Assembly (NCBI GenBank): GCA_003427395.1 | Contig: BFEA01000024.1 | Location: 2,097,959 to 2,161,958 of the forward strand | Length of the DNA stretch: 64,000 bases | Direction: 5' to 3' | DNA from: Chara braunii | Taxonomy: Eukaryota; Streptophyta; Charophyceae; Charales; Characeae | Part shown: one piece after another, positions 22,061-34,418 of the stretch | How the letters are laid out: every line of letters starts with the position of its first letter | Position numbering within the stretch: position 1 is the stretch's first letter | Program-made: the position numbers and the translations under genes | Notes under the pieces: model-generated | Told to the model about the DNA's origin: nothing | What the model saw: only the letters and a program-made list of their open reading frames with translations | Database searches by the model: none

Positions 22061-23719
22061 ATGCCACCATGCCAAACCAAGAACTCCCAACGCGCCGCCG
22101 CCGACGCCGCCGCTGCTGCCGCCGCCACCGCTGCTGCGGCATCCTCCACATCTGACATGACCGCATCCTCCATCAACATGTTGGACATCCGCACCGACTC
22201 GGTCGATAGCATCGCCCGCAACCTCGCAGGCGAACAACCACCAGCAAACACCGCCACCCCCGACCTCTCCACCATCCTCCACTCACTCAACACCTTCCAA
22301 ACCTCCGTCACCGCCTCTCTGGACGACATAAAGGCCACCATGTCGTCCATATCCGACCGCGTCACCACGCTCGAAGGGGACAACCCCTCCATCACGGTCG
22401 TCACCACGGCCAGACCTCCCTCCTCCACAATGCAAACCACTCCCTCCTCCACAGCCGCCTCCAGCAACACCCCCCCGTCGACCTCCTCCACTCCTACCAC
22501 CTCTACCACCACATCCACCAACCCTTCAACCTCCACCACCGTTTCGTTCCCCCCTCCTCCTCCCTCATCCGGCGCATCCAACACACCGCCTCATTCCTCG
22601 CCCATCCACGTCACCCCCCTTCCCCCCTGGCACTCCCATACCCTTCCCCAACCCATCATGACGACCTCCACCATCCCCACCATCTGTCCCACCTATTCCC
22701 AAGTCACCTCCGGGGTTTACCCCGCAATGCCACAACTCCCCCCCCAACTACCTCCTTGAGGACAACAACCAACTCGACTACACTTGCTACGACACCACCC
22801 CGAATAACCTCATCTTCAACACCCTCGCCCAGATCGTTTCCCGCGACGGGGAAACCCCCCGTTCCTTCCGATCCGGCAAAATCATGTCCTTCTCCGGCCT
22901 CCCCCACGAGGACGTTTTCCCCTTCCTAACCCAGCTCCAAAACTCTTTTCACCTCCACCACAACCAGCCAAATGGTGGATGGCTGAAGTCAGCAACCGCC
23001 GAGCCTCCGGAGGACCCAACCTTCTCACCGCCACCTTTTGCCCCCAGAAAACCATTGATGACTACCTTGAATAATTCTGCCACCTCCGCCAGACCGGTCC
23101 CACGGACCGCTTCGTCCAATACGTCCGCTCCCTCCGGCACCACCTCCCCACCACTGTCATTCCCGACTTTGCGTTCATCTCCCGCATCAAACGAGTATGC
23201 CACAAAGACCTTGCAAACGTCCTCGCCCACGAACCCGACGTGCCCCTTGCTGACCTCCTCTCTCGCATGCTTCACCACGATCGACTCCTCCACCCCCATC
23301 ACCAGTCCACGCCCGCTCCCTCCCGCTCCCGCTTTTTCCATAACGACACCACTCCACCCACCTCCGATGACACCACTCCACCCACCTCCGATGACGACTT
23401 CGACACTTCCTCTCTCGACCCCTCCCAATTCACCATTGGGGACCTCTAAACCGCCCACCTTATGCGGACGGAACTCCAGGATCGTGCCTCCCCACCGCCT
23501 TCTGCCTCTCCACCCCGTCGTCTCCAAAAACTCACACTCGCAGGACGCATATACCTCCAGGAACACAACCGGTGTTTTCGCTGCCGCCAGTTAGGTCATC
23601 AACAGACCAACTGCCCCAACGCTAGCCGCTTTACTCGACCGGCCCCTCGCTCCACGGGACCCGGCCCTTCTACTCCCACTTCTTCCTCCACCACGACAGT
23701 CGGGCCCTCCCCCACCTGA
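22061..23719 (+). pseudogene. Gag of the Gag-only LTR element (frameshifted)
   Basis: The first ATG in the long frame (22061) opens an Ala-rich then Ser/Thr/Pro-rich N-terminus (to 22759). The reading then shifts frame to NNQLDYTCYDTTPNNLIFNT, FSGLPHEDVFPFLTQLQNSF (to about 22965), then to a capsid-like segment (DRFVQYVRSLRHHLP, LADLLSRMLHHDRLL). The C-terminus has a CCHC zinc knuckle, CFRCRQLGHQQTNC (about 23576-23617), which in Gag proteins binds the element's RNA. A 24-bp unit (TTPPTSDD) is duplicated at about 23344-23391. At least three frame changes are needed, so this copy is dead or the assembly has small errors. Confidence 0.8.
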
Positions 23720-25095
23720 ACACTGTCCCCCTGTCTCTTGCAATCCTCCCCAGGCATCGACCACTTGTCTGTTGGCTCTCCCATCGATGACGATCCCTCC
23801 TCCACCGGTGGCTCACTTGGCATCGACTATCCGTCTGCCTACCACCCCTCCGGTGACACACATCCCATCGGACGACCCCCAGGCGACGCAGTCTATTCCG
23901 CCTGGCCCCCTCCCGACGACGTCTGCTATCCCGTCGATCGAGCATCCCACTGGCACCTGCTCTTCTACTCTCAACCCTAAACCCCTGTATAAACCCTGCT
24001 ACAACCTCGCAACCCCGCTCTGCACACACCCTTGAACCCAGTCCACCCTCCCCTTGACCCTCATTCCTGATGCATGATCTGCCCTTGCCCTCGCCTAGCA
24101 TTGTCCCATCTGTCCTCTCCACTACCTTGTCTCTCTTGTCCAATGCTTGTGAACCTGCGTGACGCCGGCGATAAAGGATCTAATGGCAAGCGCACGAGGA
24201 TGATGGCCTGCTGCCTCACTGTTCATGGAGATTATGCAGCTGGTTTGGCCACCATGCTGTTTCATCGGCCGGCATCCCAGCTCGCGGACTTACTGGAGCA
24301 GCAACTTGTGACATGGATCTTTGCATCAGTCTGCGACTTCCTTGCTTCCATATCAGACCTCATTGCAGTTCGTGTACCAGAGGCACCCTAGCACTAGGAC
24401 TTTGACACTTGAACTACTACTACGCTTCTTGGACTTCTACCTATCGCAGCTGCTGAAGACCGCTTCTACCACCTACTCCAAAGACCTGATCAAGACCGCT
24501 GCAGACCCCCTTTCAAGACACNTCGACACTTTGTTCCTACATGAGATTCTGCTTCCGACTCCTTCGGACACACCAGCCCTAGCATCCTCAACATACATTT
24601 TCATTTTATTTTTTCCTGACTTTGACAACCCTGTAGAACATCATTAGCAGATCCCTGTTTCCCTAACCATTGTTCCCCGTACCCAATAGAACATCAATAG
24701 ACATCCCCTGGTCCCTTGACCATTGTTTCCCTTACCCACTAGAACATCAATAAAAGTTCCTTGTTCCCTGAACTATGTTCCCCGTTAACCTATAGCAAAC
24801 CATGCAGTCCCCTTAGTTCATCAGTAGGACTACCCTGCTCCCTGCTGTCCCTTTGGTTCATTTGTAGGACTACCCTGTTCCCTGCAACCCCCCCTAGTTC
24901 ATCAGTAGGACAACTCTGTTCGCCGGTACCAAACCCTGTTCCCTCTTACTCCCGCAGCCCATGCCACCCACATTATACCCCTCTTCCCTTTCGACTTGTT
25001 AACCAGTGATCGACACCGTCCCGTCCTTCATAGATTTCATCATTGCTTCATGATTTTTGGCAGCCGGGACGTTGCCTTCTAGAGGGAGGGGATAG
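23720..25095 (+). other. non-coding 3' internal region of the Gag-only element
   Basis: No protease, polymerase or integrase motif is readable. From about 24630 to 24960 degenerate C/T-rich units of about 40-50 bp recur (agaacatcaatag, ttcatcagtaggactaccctg). The final bases form the polypurine tract. Confidence 0.65.
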
Positions 25096-25565
25096 TGTTA
25101 TGGACTCTGCCAGGGCTCGATCCCTGGTCTATCTTTTTGCTGTTTCGGCTGCATCCCGTTTTTGGCCTGGCACCCTTTTTCCAAACCTCTCCTTTGGTAC
25201 CGTAGGATTTTGGACAACTGGCGCCATGCTGCAATTCGGGCCCCACTTTCAAATACCGCATTTTTCAGTTCTGCCCTCGGGGACTTTGCAGAAATGCCCC
25301 TAGTACCATACGTGTCACCGGTACTTATACCGGCTCCCCATACGGTACCGGGACCGGTCTCGTACCAGTTTTCTGCTGTACTCGTACTCAGTTTGACTTG
25401 CTTCGACATTGTGTTTGGAAATCCAAGACTTCGACTTTGCGACTTTGCCACTTCGTGTCTGCGTCCGTCAAGTCGTGTTGAGTCTGCATCGGGTCGAGTG
25501 AGTGTGTGTGTGTGCTCTCACTCTCTCCCTCTCTCTCCCAGCCTCGTTGCCTCAGCCCTGTCACA
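25096..25565 (+). repeat. 3' LTR of the Gag-only element
   Basis: It matches the 5' LTR and is followed directly by the target duplication GTAGA (25566-25570). Confidence 0.93.
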
Positions 25566-25570
25566 GTAGA

Positions 25571-26244
25571 TGTGTCGGACAAAAGTGGCATTTTTAGAGG
25601 CCCAGTAGTTGTAGGCTAGGTCTAGGCGGGTACCAGTCCAACCAGTCTGAGTCTAGGGCTTGTACGGGCAATATCAGAGTCTGCAATGATGTTTCCCTCC
25701 GAAAGGGAGGAGGTACCGGTTGCTTGGATGGCCGAAAGGCCTGGAAGTCACCGCCCAAGAGGCAAGCAAGCCGCTATATCTCCAGGTCGGGCGAAGAGCC
25801 CAACCTCATTGTCGGTGTGCAAGTTTGGCGACACACTGGTTGGAGCGCTGGGTAGAGCAACGCTACCATTCTGCAGCGCTGCTGGGGAAGGAGCAAGGAC
25901 ACGAAGGAGGAAGAAGGCCTTGGCTAGGGAGGAGGGCCAGAGGTACTTACCTGGCTATGGTGGCAGCCATCTTCATCACCTTGGTGGGCGCTGCAGCAGG
26001 AAGGGCCCAACTGGGGTAGAGCTACACCAAGAAGCTTTGAGGCAGAGCTAGGCATGGCGGCCTGAGCTAGAGCAGCCATAGCTGCTTTGCGTTGTCCTTT
26101 GCACATCAGGGCCAGGCCTGAGTCGTCCGCCATAGCCTCGGCCTATGAGAGTGAAGAGTGAGGGAGGTGGCCATGGCTATGGTGGACCTCAAGCGATACC
26201 TGCAGTAGAAGAGGGATTCGGACTTTGACTCTGGTTCAGCCATT
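25571..26244 (+). mobile_element. split solo LTR-B, part 2
   Basis: It continues part 1 and matches 8500-9100 (gcaatgatgtttccctccgaa, acctggctatggtgg, gctgctttgcgttgtcctt). It ends at ...ggttcagccatt, where the gypsy element entered; the uninterrupted target is visible in the copy at 14748-15125. Confidence 0.85.
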
Positions 26245-27245
26245 TGCGAGGATCTGGGTCCTCGGCAGGCCTATGGGGCCCCTGTTGCATAAGTGCTCGC
26301 CCTAAGTGAAGGCGGGCCTAACAAATCTCAAGAGGCCCTCGGCTGTCAATTTCATATTTGGGGTCCAAACAGTTGTGACGCGCCGGTTGGTTGAGGAAAA
26401 CACAGGCCGAACAGCAAGCACATTCCACAGCCTCCCGGGACTTCCCGAAAGAGCAGGCCCTAAGCGAGAATCACAGCCTCATACACAGACAGTTGGGAGG
26501 CCCAACCGAATGAGGCCCAGTAGCTGCATCAAAGGCGGCAGCATCCTGGGGCCTACCGGAAGCTTCTGGGCCGAAGCCCAGGCTAGCAAGGCTGCCGAGC
26601 GAGGCAGGCTGTTTGCATATAGGAAAGAGCTCGCTGCCTGGCCGAGGCATTCGTGCACTTGCTGGCTGGCGGCAGCACTGCTGGAGCTCATGCTCGCTAG
26701 CTGGCTGCTAGCGCTGTGCAGCGCATGTGCGGTCATGTTTGGAAGCAGGGCGCTGTTGAGGGCAGCGCCATAGCCCAGCCTCCATAGCTCGCTGAGGGCT
26801 TGGATGTACAATGAGGCGCAGGGGTGGTCTTCGGGTGTACAAAGGGAAGACGTGGGTGTAGACAAGGGAGAGAGAGAAGGATGATGATGATGATGATGAC
26901 GATGTGAGGGCACATACCTGGTGTTGGCGATGATCTACTATGGGCAACATCTTCAAGTACTTTGTTGGCTGCTGACGTCAACAGTTGCATTGTCAATTAG
27001 TAGGCTAGTAGTAGTTGTGTAGGGAGTAGGCTGGGTGTCGAGCGCCAAGAAGGGAGAAGAGCCTGGATACATATGTTGGTGGTGGCGAGAGCAAGCTCTC
27101 ATTGACATTGGTTTTAAGTGTTACGATTCTCCATTGGTGTCATATTGGTGCAATGCTGCTTTCTAAACAGTGTGATACGCTCTGGATTTCAATGTGATTG
27201 TGCAATCTGAATATTGCCATCTCGCTGTTGCTCATTTCCCTTGCA
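26245..27245 (+). repeat. 5' LTR (LTR-C) of the gypsy element
   Basis: It is about 245 bp longer than the 3' LTR because the latter lacks the segment matching about 26557-26797. It contains donor-like CCAGGTATGT on the minus strand and a (GAT)n run. Confidence 0.93.
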
Positions 27246-27248
27246 ATT

Positions 27249-27260
27249 TGGTATCGGAGC
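27249..27260 (+). promoter_or_regulatory. primer-binding site (initiator tRNA-Met)
   Basis: TGGTATCGGAGC lies three bases after the LTR end. Confidence 0.9.
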
Positions 27261-27599
27261 TGGTTCGAACGACGCTCATTGGTTCTTTGCAGTAGTTGTC
27301 CGGTGCTTCGCATGAGGTGTGGGGCAGTGATAAGGCCTAGGCGTGGAATGTGAGGTGGCCCAGGGTCGTGTGGGCGCTTCAGGAAGCTATGTGGTGACAT
27401 TAGGGGTGTACGCTGGATGATGAGAGCTCGCTGATGTGACGTTTAAGCCGAAATGGAACTACATTCTGTTGTTGGTTGTGCCGAGGCAAAGACCGGTCAT
27501 CATAAATGCACATCAGATTGTCGGTGAGAAATTTGTGGTTGGGGGCGACATTATGAGGTACGCTGCTCTTTTCCTTATCTACCCTCTTCATTGCTTCTT

Positions 27600-28080
27600 A
27601 CTGTGAGGAAGTGAGTCTTGTCTTGAGAGTCCTCTCATTGTGAGGTGTCGCGGGCGCTCAAACTTGAAGAGTCGACATTCTTCCTGGGCAGCAAGCTGGT
27701 GGGAGACGGGCGAAGCCTCTAAAGGGCCCTGGACGAAGCACACGGGTCAAAGTCACCATGCCAACCCGCTGGGACTAGTACACGCATGCTTTGCCGCGAT
27801 CTTTCCTTGGTCTAGCTAGTTATTATAGCAAGTTTGTCAGAAACCGATTGCTGCACCAATGCGAAGATTGTCAAAGAAAAAAACTATCTGGTTGTGGGAT
27901 AAGGATTGTGAGTCCTCCTTTCGGAAATTGAAGTGTGCACTGACTTACTAGCCTGTCCTTAAGATTGTTGACCCGTCTTTGCCTTTCATTGTCACCATTG
28001 ACGCAAGTCAATATGGGGTTGGGTCCTTGGTTCTGCTGCTGCGCAATCGAGGTCATGCAGGGCATGCCAGCCCTTTGAAC
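27600..28080 (+). pseudogene. fragment of a different gypsy RT/RNase H in the leader
   Basis: In shifting frames the plus strand reads AAPMRRLSKKKTIWLWDKDC, ESSFRKLKCALT and PVLKIVDPSLPFIVTIDASQ, then YGVGS. This is the connection and start of the RNase H domain of a Ty3/gypsy polyprotein. It lies between primer site and gag, out of order, and is distinct from the element's own RNase H (32400-32750). A nested or captured fragment is the simplest reading. Confidence 0.7.
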
Positions 28081-28919
28081 AGACGCTTACCAGACCGTCT
28101 TTAAATATTTATGGCGGGGACTCGGTGTCGACTCTGGCTGTGATCGTCGTCCTGATTGCGACGTTAAAGAATTCCTGAGGACCGTGGGGGCTTTCCTAAA
28201 ACTGCCTCTTGATCAGCCAGATCAAACCGAGTGTAAGGCTCGTTGCATGCGAGGATAAATAAGGTACACGGGCTGGCAGGTTCGAGGTAGACTTTGGGCA
28301 CAGGGGTGGGCCGGATTGCACACCTTCAGACACGCTGCTCAACCAAATGCTGAGGACGTTGACACAAAGTGCTACTCAAGAGGGATACAGGGAAAGGGTT
28401 GGATTCCGACAACTGTTCGCTGTGGCATCAATTAGATAAACTGCCATTCAGCATACATCTCTGTAGGGAACATTATTTTTATTTCTGATTATTTAGTTGT
28501 TACGAACTTGACTAACAAGTGACAGACAACTGCAGATAGAGTAGAATATTCTTGCTGCATTGCAATCTGTATTAGAGTAATCTAAAAATAGATTTAAGAT
28601 TCCCCTGTAGGATCTGACATTAGTTAACACTAAACTACCTAACTGTTTCTGTCCAGGCCGACCGAAATTAGTTGTGTACCATACTCGGTTGTGTGTCATG
28701 CTAAGGTAGTATTCAGTGTGGATTCTAGTTTAGATCACACACACTGTAGCTCACGAGTGATGCAAGCACTGTGAGGAGTTGTTAGTGGGCAACCTTAGGA
28801 TCACTCGTAGAACTGCTCTCAGTTGACCCTTGACTTTCCCAGAGTTAGGTCCAGGAGACGAGAGGAGACTGCGGAGAGAGGCTAGGGAGAGGGCAGCAGC
28901 GAGGAGAGCGAGGGACGCC
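28080..28919 (+). other. untranslated leader of the gypsy element
   Basis: No motif is recognised between the captured fragment and the gag start. Confidence 0.4.
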
Positions 28920-30650
28920 ATGGGCAGCGCCAGGTCTAGAACTATAGCTAGTGCAGGTGCAACCATGGCCACCTCCTCCATGTCGCATGCCTCTTCATAG
29001 GCCACTTTGTCAGGAGTCAGTCAGAGTGGTTCTCAGGCTTCCGTTAGCCATAGTGTTGGCTTGCAAGTCGGCCAACAGGCTCAACTCACGTCGGAGGATT
29101 ATGAGATACTCCAAGCAGAAGAACTTCAGGCTGAGCTGCAACAGCAGTTGGATGAAAGAAGAAGAGCTATAATGAGAAAAGCTAGCCTAGGAAGTAGGCT
29201 ACATGAGCTACACAAACTAGAAGCATTAGATGAGTCGATACTAGACCCTGCTATGGCAGCACTGCGGAATTCGCTCCTGTGTGTGGCGGAAATGCAGGTT
29301 GTGCAGCAGGAGGTTCTGGCTGAACTAGTGGCAGGCCATAAACAAATCCTCGCTGCATTGCAGACTCCTCGTCCATTGATGAGACAGCCACACTATGTTG
29401 TGGCTCCCCCTTCGGTCGTGGGTCCCTCGGTGACGCCATCACCGGTAGGGCCTTCCTTCTCTCCTATGTTTGGCATGCCCCCTCCGGGTGGTTTAGTAGC
29501 AACTCGTGGTCCGGTCCTTAGAGCTTCGACCATACCATCCACGACAGTGATAACTACAGTACCATTGTCAGGGCAGACCCAGGTTATGTGCCGCAACCTG
29601 TTTCAGTGGCTATGCAGCCACTGCAACAAGTGCCTGGACCAATGCAGCCCATGCAGTGGATGCCCAACATTCCATTGTTGAGTCCTAAACCTTTTTCGGG
29701 CGACAAGAAAAAGGAAGAGGACCTGGACACCTGGGTGAGGACTGTACCCACCTATGTGAGGCATAAGCTCACTAGGCCAGAGCAGGAAGTGCTTCCCTTT
29801 TAGAGGGATCGGCAACACGTTGGTTGAATGGGTTAGTGCAGCAGCAGGGCTACGGTCAAAACTTCGATGCCCGGGCCCAGGCCCAGCCATTGGAAGACTT
29901 CGTACGGACTGTGTATAACAGGTGGCATGACCCTCAAGGGGCTCAAAAGGCCACCGACGCGATCAACAATCTTTGTGCCAAAAGGTACAAGAATGTTCGC
30001 GAGCTCACAGACACCATAAAACGTTTGCTCGTGGTACCTGGTGTGCACTACAACCCACAAGTACTCCTCACGGATTATTTGAGATGTTTGCCCTTAGATG
30101 TCAAGAATAAACTGGTGGATGAGGCCTACGTTGAACAACACACCTTCGCTTCTTTTAGCAAGAAAGCCTTAGACATAGAGGCAAAGCTTGGGACCGCGCA
30201 TCAGAGTTAGGGCGATGGTAGGAAGGAGACTTTCCCAGGACTCGAAGAAGAAGGGTCAACTAATGTTCGTCGACCATGATGGTCAGGTGACTGAAATTGA
30301 CGACTTCTCAGATCTTCGGGAGGAGGTAGAGCACGATGGGGCCAATGAGACTTCGGATGGGGGAGTTGTGGCGCCTATCAAAGAAAAGACTAGGGAGACC
30401 AGGAAGAAGAAGGTAGTACGGTCCACGGGTTAGGGCGACCAAGGAACTTGGTTTAGAGTACAAGGTGTGGAGGGACCGAGTTGCTAGGGGAACGTGTATG
30501 AACTGTGGCAACTATGGCCACACGTCCAGAACATGCCGAGGCAAGAAAGTCCTAACGAAAGTAGTCTCTCCAACGGTGGTGGGACCATCTTCGAGCCCTG
30601 GCGGTGCTCCTGTGAGCACTTCACAGGGAAACACCTCGGGCCAGTAGGAG
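28920..30650 (+). pseudogene. gypsy Gag with zinc knuckle (frameshifted)
   Basis: The likely start ATG at 28920 is followed by an in-frame TAG 26 codons later. The frame then stays open through a coiled-coil segment (EDYEILQAEELQAELQQQLD) and a Pro/Val/Ser-rich linker to about 29590. After a frameshift comes the capsid region: PKPFSGDKKKEEDLDTWV, then FVRTVYNRWHDPQGAQKATD and YLRCLPLDVKNKLV. The C-terminus holds a CCHC knuckle, CMNCGNYGHTSRTC (about 30500-30541), for RNA binding. Further stops lie at about 29801, 30208 and 30431. Confidence 0.85.
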
Positions 30651-30810
30651 TTTTAGCCGCTCTTACTCGCGCTGAAATGGCAACGTTGCCTTCTCCACTT
30701 CAGGCGTTGGCCAAGGCTAGTGACCCACGTATTGCCCCGCAAACACATTCAGACTCACCGACGCTCTGTTCGAGAGATGTGTCTTAGTCCCTAGAGGAAT
30801 TACAGTCCGA

Positions 30811-31395
30811 GTGGTCGGGAAGGACCCCAGAGACTCTTGGGCGATGATCAGTAGAGGTCCTAAGGGTGAACATTTTGTGGTAGAGGTCAATAATGTAGGT
30901 GGCCGCAAGGTAGGTGCCTTCGCAGACATAGGCTCTACACAGAATTTCATCAGTCGTGCTTGTGTGGACAAACTGCGCTTAGGGGACCAAGTGCAGCAGC
31001 TTAGTAGAACTGTAGCTTCTACACTAGCCAATAAGCACCAAATGTTAGTTAAGGACTATGTCAAGGACATAGTCTGTTCCTTCTCTCATAGAGGAGGGGA
31101 AGTGAGACACAAAATCTCATTCCTCGTTAGCGACGAACTGCCCTTCGATATGTTGCTAGGCATGTACTACCTCGAGGTCACGCAGCCTCAGTTTGATTGG
31201 GATAGGAAGGTGTTGATACACAAGTTGCCAAACAGTAGGACCGTTAGACTGCAAAAGTATAAAGCTAGCAGTCTAGTGGAAAACTACGGCTGCATGTGTG
31301 CCTCCTCTTTTTATTACTATAAGCAGAATCACGAGGAGGGCATGTATCTAGTCTTTGTCTTTGAGAAAGGGGAGGCCGTTAAAACACCCCCATAG
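30811..31395 (+). pseudogene. gypsy aspartic protease domain
   Basis: The segment VEVNNVGGRKVGAFADIGST followed by QNFIS is the active-site strand of a retropepsin-like protease. The usual D-[ST]-G triad reads D-I-G, which would be expected to hurt catalysis. LVSDELPFDMLLGMYYLE is the second conserved block (hydrophobic-hydrophobic-G). The frame ends in unrelated sequence at 31395, where a duplication interrupts the polyprotein. Confidence 0.8.
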
Positions 31396-31617
31396 ATAGA
31401 GTCGTCGCAACATACTCCGACCTAGTTAAAGACTATGTCAAGGACGTAGTCTGTTCCTTCTCTTATGGAGGGGAAGTGAGACACAAAATCTCATTCCTAG
31501 TTAGCGATGAACTACCCTTCGATATGTTGCTAGGCATGTACTACCTCGAGGTCGCTCAACCTCAGTTTGATTGGGATGGAAAGGTGTTGATACACAAATT
31601 GCCAAACGGTAGGACCG
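31047..31617 (+). repeat. 197-bp direct duplication inside pol
   Basis: 31047-31243 and 31424-31617 are near-identical (gactatgtcaaggac through ccaaac[a/g]gtaggaccg). About 180 bp of other sequence lie between. The second copy runs on into the reverse transcriptase, so the first copy plus the spacer is the extra material. Confidence 0.9.
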
Positions 31618-34370
31618 GTACCTAAGGGACGAATCTATAGGATGTCTCCTGCGGAGTTCGATGAGCTCCGCCTCCAGCTCAAGAAGCTCACAAAAAAGGG
31701 ATGGATTCGGCTAGTAACTCCCATTACGGTGCACCAGTCTTATTTGGCCCTAAGAAGGGGGGTACCCTGAGGATGTGCATTGACTATAGGGGCCTCAATG
31801 CCATCACCGTTAAGAACGCGGAGCCCCTACCCCGCATCGACGACCTAGGATAGAGTGCAGGGATGCCGGTAGTTTACTAAGATAGATTTGAAGTCCAGAT
31901 ACCATCAAATTGCCATTAGACCTGAGGACCAACACAAAACCGCATTTCAAACCAGGTACGGTCTGTATGAGTTAGTGGTGATGCCCTTTGGCCTATGCAA
32001 TGCCCCTGGACATTCCAGCACGCCATGAATAGGATACTTGGACAAATTGATTGTCGTGTACCTCGACGATATTCTTATCTTTAGTAGGACTGTAGAGGAT
32101 CACGCTGAGCACTTGAAAATAGTGCTAGGACTCCTGAGACAGCACCAGTACAAGGTAAACTTGGAAAAATGCGAGTTCGGTCGCACCAAGATCTTGTAAT
32201 TGGGTTATGAAATCTCCGCGGATGGGTTGAGGTCGGGCGATGCCAAGGTTGCCAGCATACGAGACTGGCCCACACCTCAGACTGTCACTGAGGTCAAATC
32301 ATTTTTAGGGATGACGGGCTACTATCGTCCATTTGTGAAAACTGTAGTACTATAGCTTCCCCATTAACATATCGAACCCACCTTGACACCCATTGGGAGT
32401 GGACAGAAGAGTGTGAGGCAGCCTCTAAGAAATTGAAGTATGCTCCAACACACTATGAAGTCCTCAAACTTCCTGATCCTGAGCAGCCATTCGTAGTGCC
32501 CGCAGACACCAGTCAATATGGCATAGGCGGGAGGAGGGGAAAACGTTGAGGCCAATCGAGTATATGAGTAAGAAGATGCCATCTCAAAAGCTAGCGAAGT
32601 CCACGTATGAGCGTGAGTTTTATGCCCTATATAGAGCGCTGGTCCACTGGAGGCACTATCTCCTGGGCAGATTCTTCTACGTGAGATCTGACCATGAGAC
32701 CTTGCACTACATCAAGACACAGTCTGTGCTCTCTGATGCACTCAAGTGATGGATACAAGTGATAGACATGTATGACTATCAACTTGATCCCATCAAGGGA
32801 GAGTACAACAAAGTGGCTGATGCACTACCTCCTCGTGCAGATTATCTAGGCGTGCTAGTCACTGAGTTTGGCATATCTCACGAACTCACTCGCTCACTGG
32901 TGGGGACCTATCAAGAAGATCCAGTTTTGTCGATCATTCGCAAACTGGAGGCTAAGGATGAAACTACCTCCGATGAGTTTGTGCTGGTCAATGGATTACT
33001 GTTTCTTGATAAGGCAGGGAATAAAAGACTGTGTGTTCCAACTAGAGAGTCTTTGCGTAGTTTATTTTTAGGCGAGTGCCATGATGCAACTGGACATTTC
33101 AGGTATAGGAAAACTTTAGCAAACCTAGTACAGAGATTCTGGTGGCCTTTTATGATGGAAGATGCAAAAAAGTATGTTGAAACCTGCCAAGTCTGTCAAC
33201 GTGACAAACCTAGGACACAGGCTCCACTGGCCGGCGCTGGGGCTCATTAAGCCTATGGCGATTCCTGACGGTCCTGGTCAAAGTGTATCCATGGACTTCA
33301 TGGATACCCTTGTGACTAGCAGGTCTGGGAAAAGACACATCTTTGTTATAGTAGACCGTTTTTCCAAGTATGCTAGACTTATCGCTATGCCTGAGACTGC
33401 TAAAACTGACTACATCATCATACTATTTATGGATAACTGGGTACGGGACTTCGGTTTACCTAAATCTATCGTCAGTGACCGGGATGTACGTTTTACAAGT
33501 GAACTGTGGCAAAGCACAACCCAACAGATGGGAACCAGACTGCAAATGACATCAGGGAACCACCCTCAGTCAAATGGTCAGGCGGAGCAGATGAACCGAG
33601 TAGTCCAGCACATGCTTCGGCATTACATCAAGCCAAGTCAGGACGACTGGGACGAAAAGCTACCACTCATCGCCAGCCTATACAACAACGCAGTACATAG
33701 CACTACCGGCAGGACTCCCAACCAACTACATCTTGGTTGGAAACCCATATCCGCCCTTGATTACCTACTGCCTGAAAACCGGGCAATTGCAGCACCTGGC
33801 AGCATAGAGTTCGCTGTCAAATATGAACCGATGCTGCAGCAGGCTGTAGGAAATATTAGAAAGTCTCAGGATGCCTGATTGCATCCGAGAACAAGCACAG
33901 ATGGCCTTCTAACTTTCAGGTAGGGGACGGAGTCTGCATAAAGTCATCTGAACCAGGAAGTAGGTATCTCAAGGAAACTAATACCACAATACTTCGGTCC
34001 ATAGGCAGTCCTAGACATAGTGGGCCTTCCTACGTGATTCGCGTTCCACCTCATCTACGTACACACCCTGTATTCCATGCCTCAAAGCTGGCACCTTTCG
34101 CAGAGTCTGCACAGTTTCCTTCCAGACCGTCAATGCTGCCCCCAACCATGGATGGTGAAGTGGACATCGACCAGATCGTGGAGCATCAGGTGATGCCTGT
34201 ACCTAGACCACCGGGCAAACACCGCCTAAACCGAGAATGCAATATCGTGTCAGATTCAGACATCATCTGCATCCCAGCGAAGATCGGTGGTTCACCAAAG
34301 AGGAACTCATGAGAACTGCACCTCAAGTTATTGCAGGCTACGAAAGAGATCTCAAGGGGAAGATGCCTGC
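31618..34370 (+). pseudogene. gypsy reverse transcriptase, RNase H and integrase
   Basis: [22 protein letters not shown] (about 31770-31830), [20 protein letters not shown] (about 31945-32005) and the catalytic VVYLDDILIFSR (about 32055). RNase H: TYEREFYALYRALVHWRHYL and RSDHETLHYI (32600-32710). Integrase: HHCC zinc finger ending CQVCQRDK (about 33186-33210); catalytic D,D,E in SMDFMD (about 33290), SDRDVRF (about 33475) and NGQAEQMN (about 33575); then a chromo-like C-terminal part (RTHPVFHASKLAPF). The integrase core is open over 238 codons; the RT is broken by several stops and frameshifts. Domain order is that of Ty3/gypsy. Confidence 0.93.
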
Positions 34371-34418
34371 AGAATAGAAGAATTCTCAGAAGACTATCGA
34401 AGTATAGGAGGAGGGGAT

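Larger units (their letters stand above)
19912..25565 (+). mobile_element. complete Gag-only (non-autonomous) LTR retrotransposon
   Basis: Two LTRs of 440 and 470 bp begin TGTTAYGGACTC and end CTGTCACA. They are flanked by a perfect 5-bp target duplication, GTAGA, on both sides. A primer site (20353-20364) and a polypurine tract before the 3' LTR (agagggagggga) are present. The internal region encodes a Gag with a zinc knuckle but no protease, reverse transcriptase, RNase H or integrase. It must have depended on enzymes supplied in trans. It sits inside the LTR-B copy. Confidence 0.93.
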
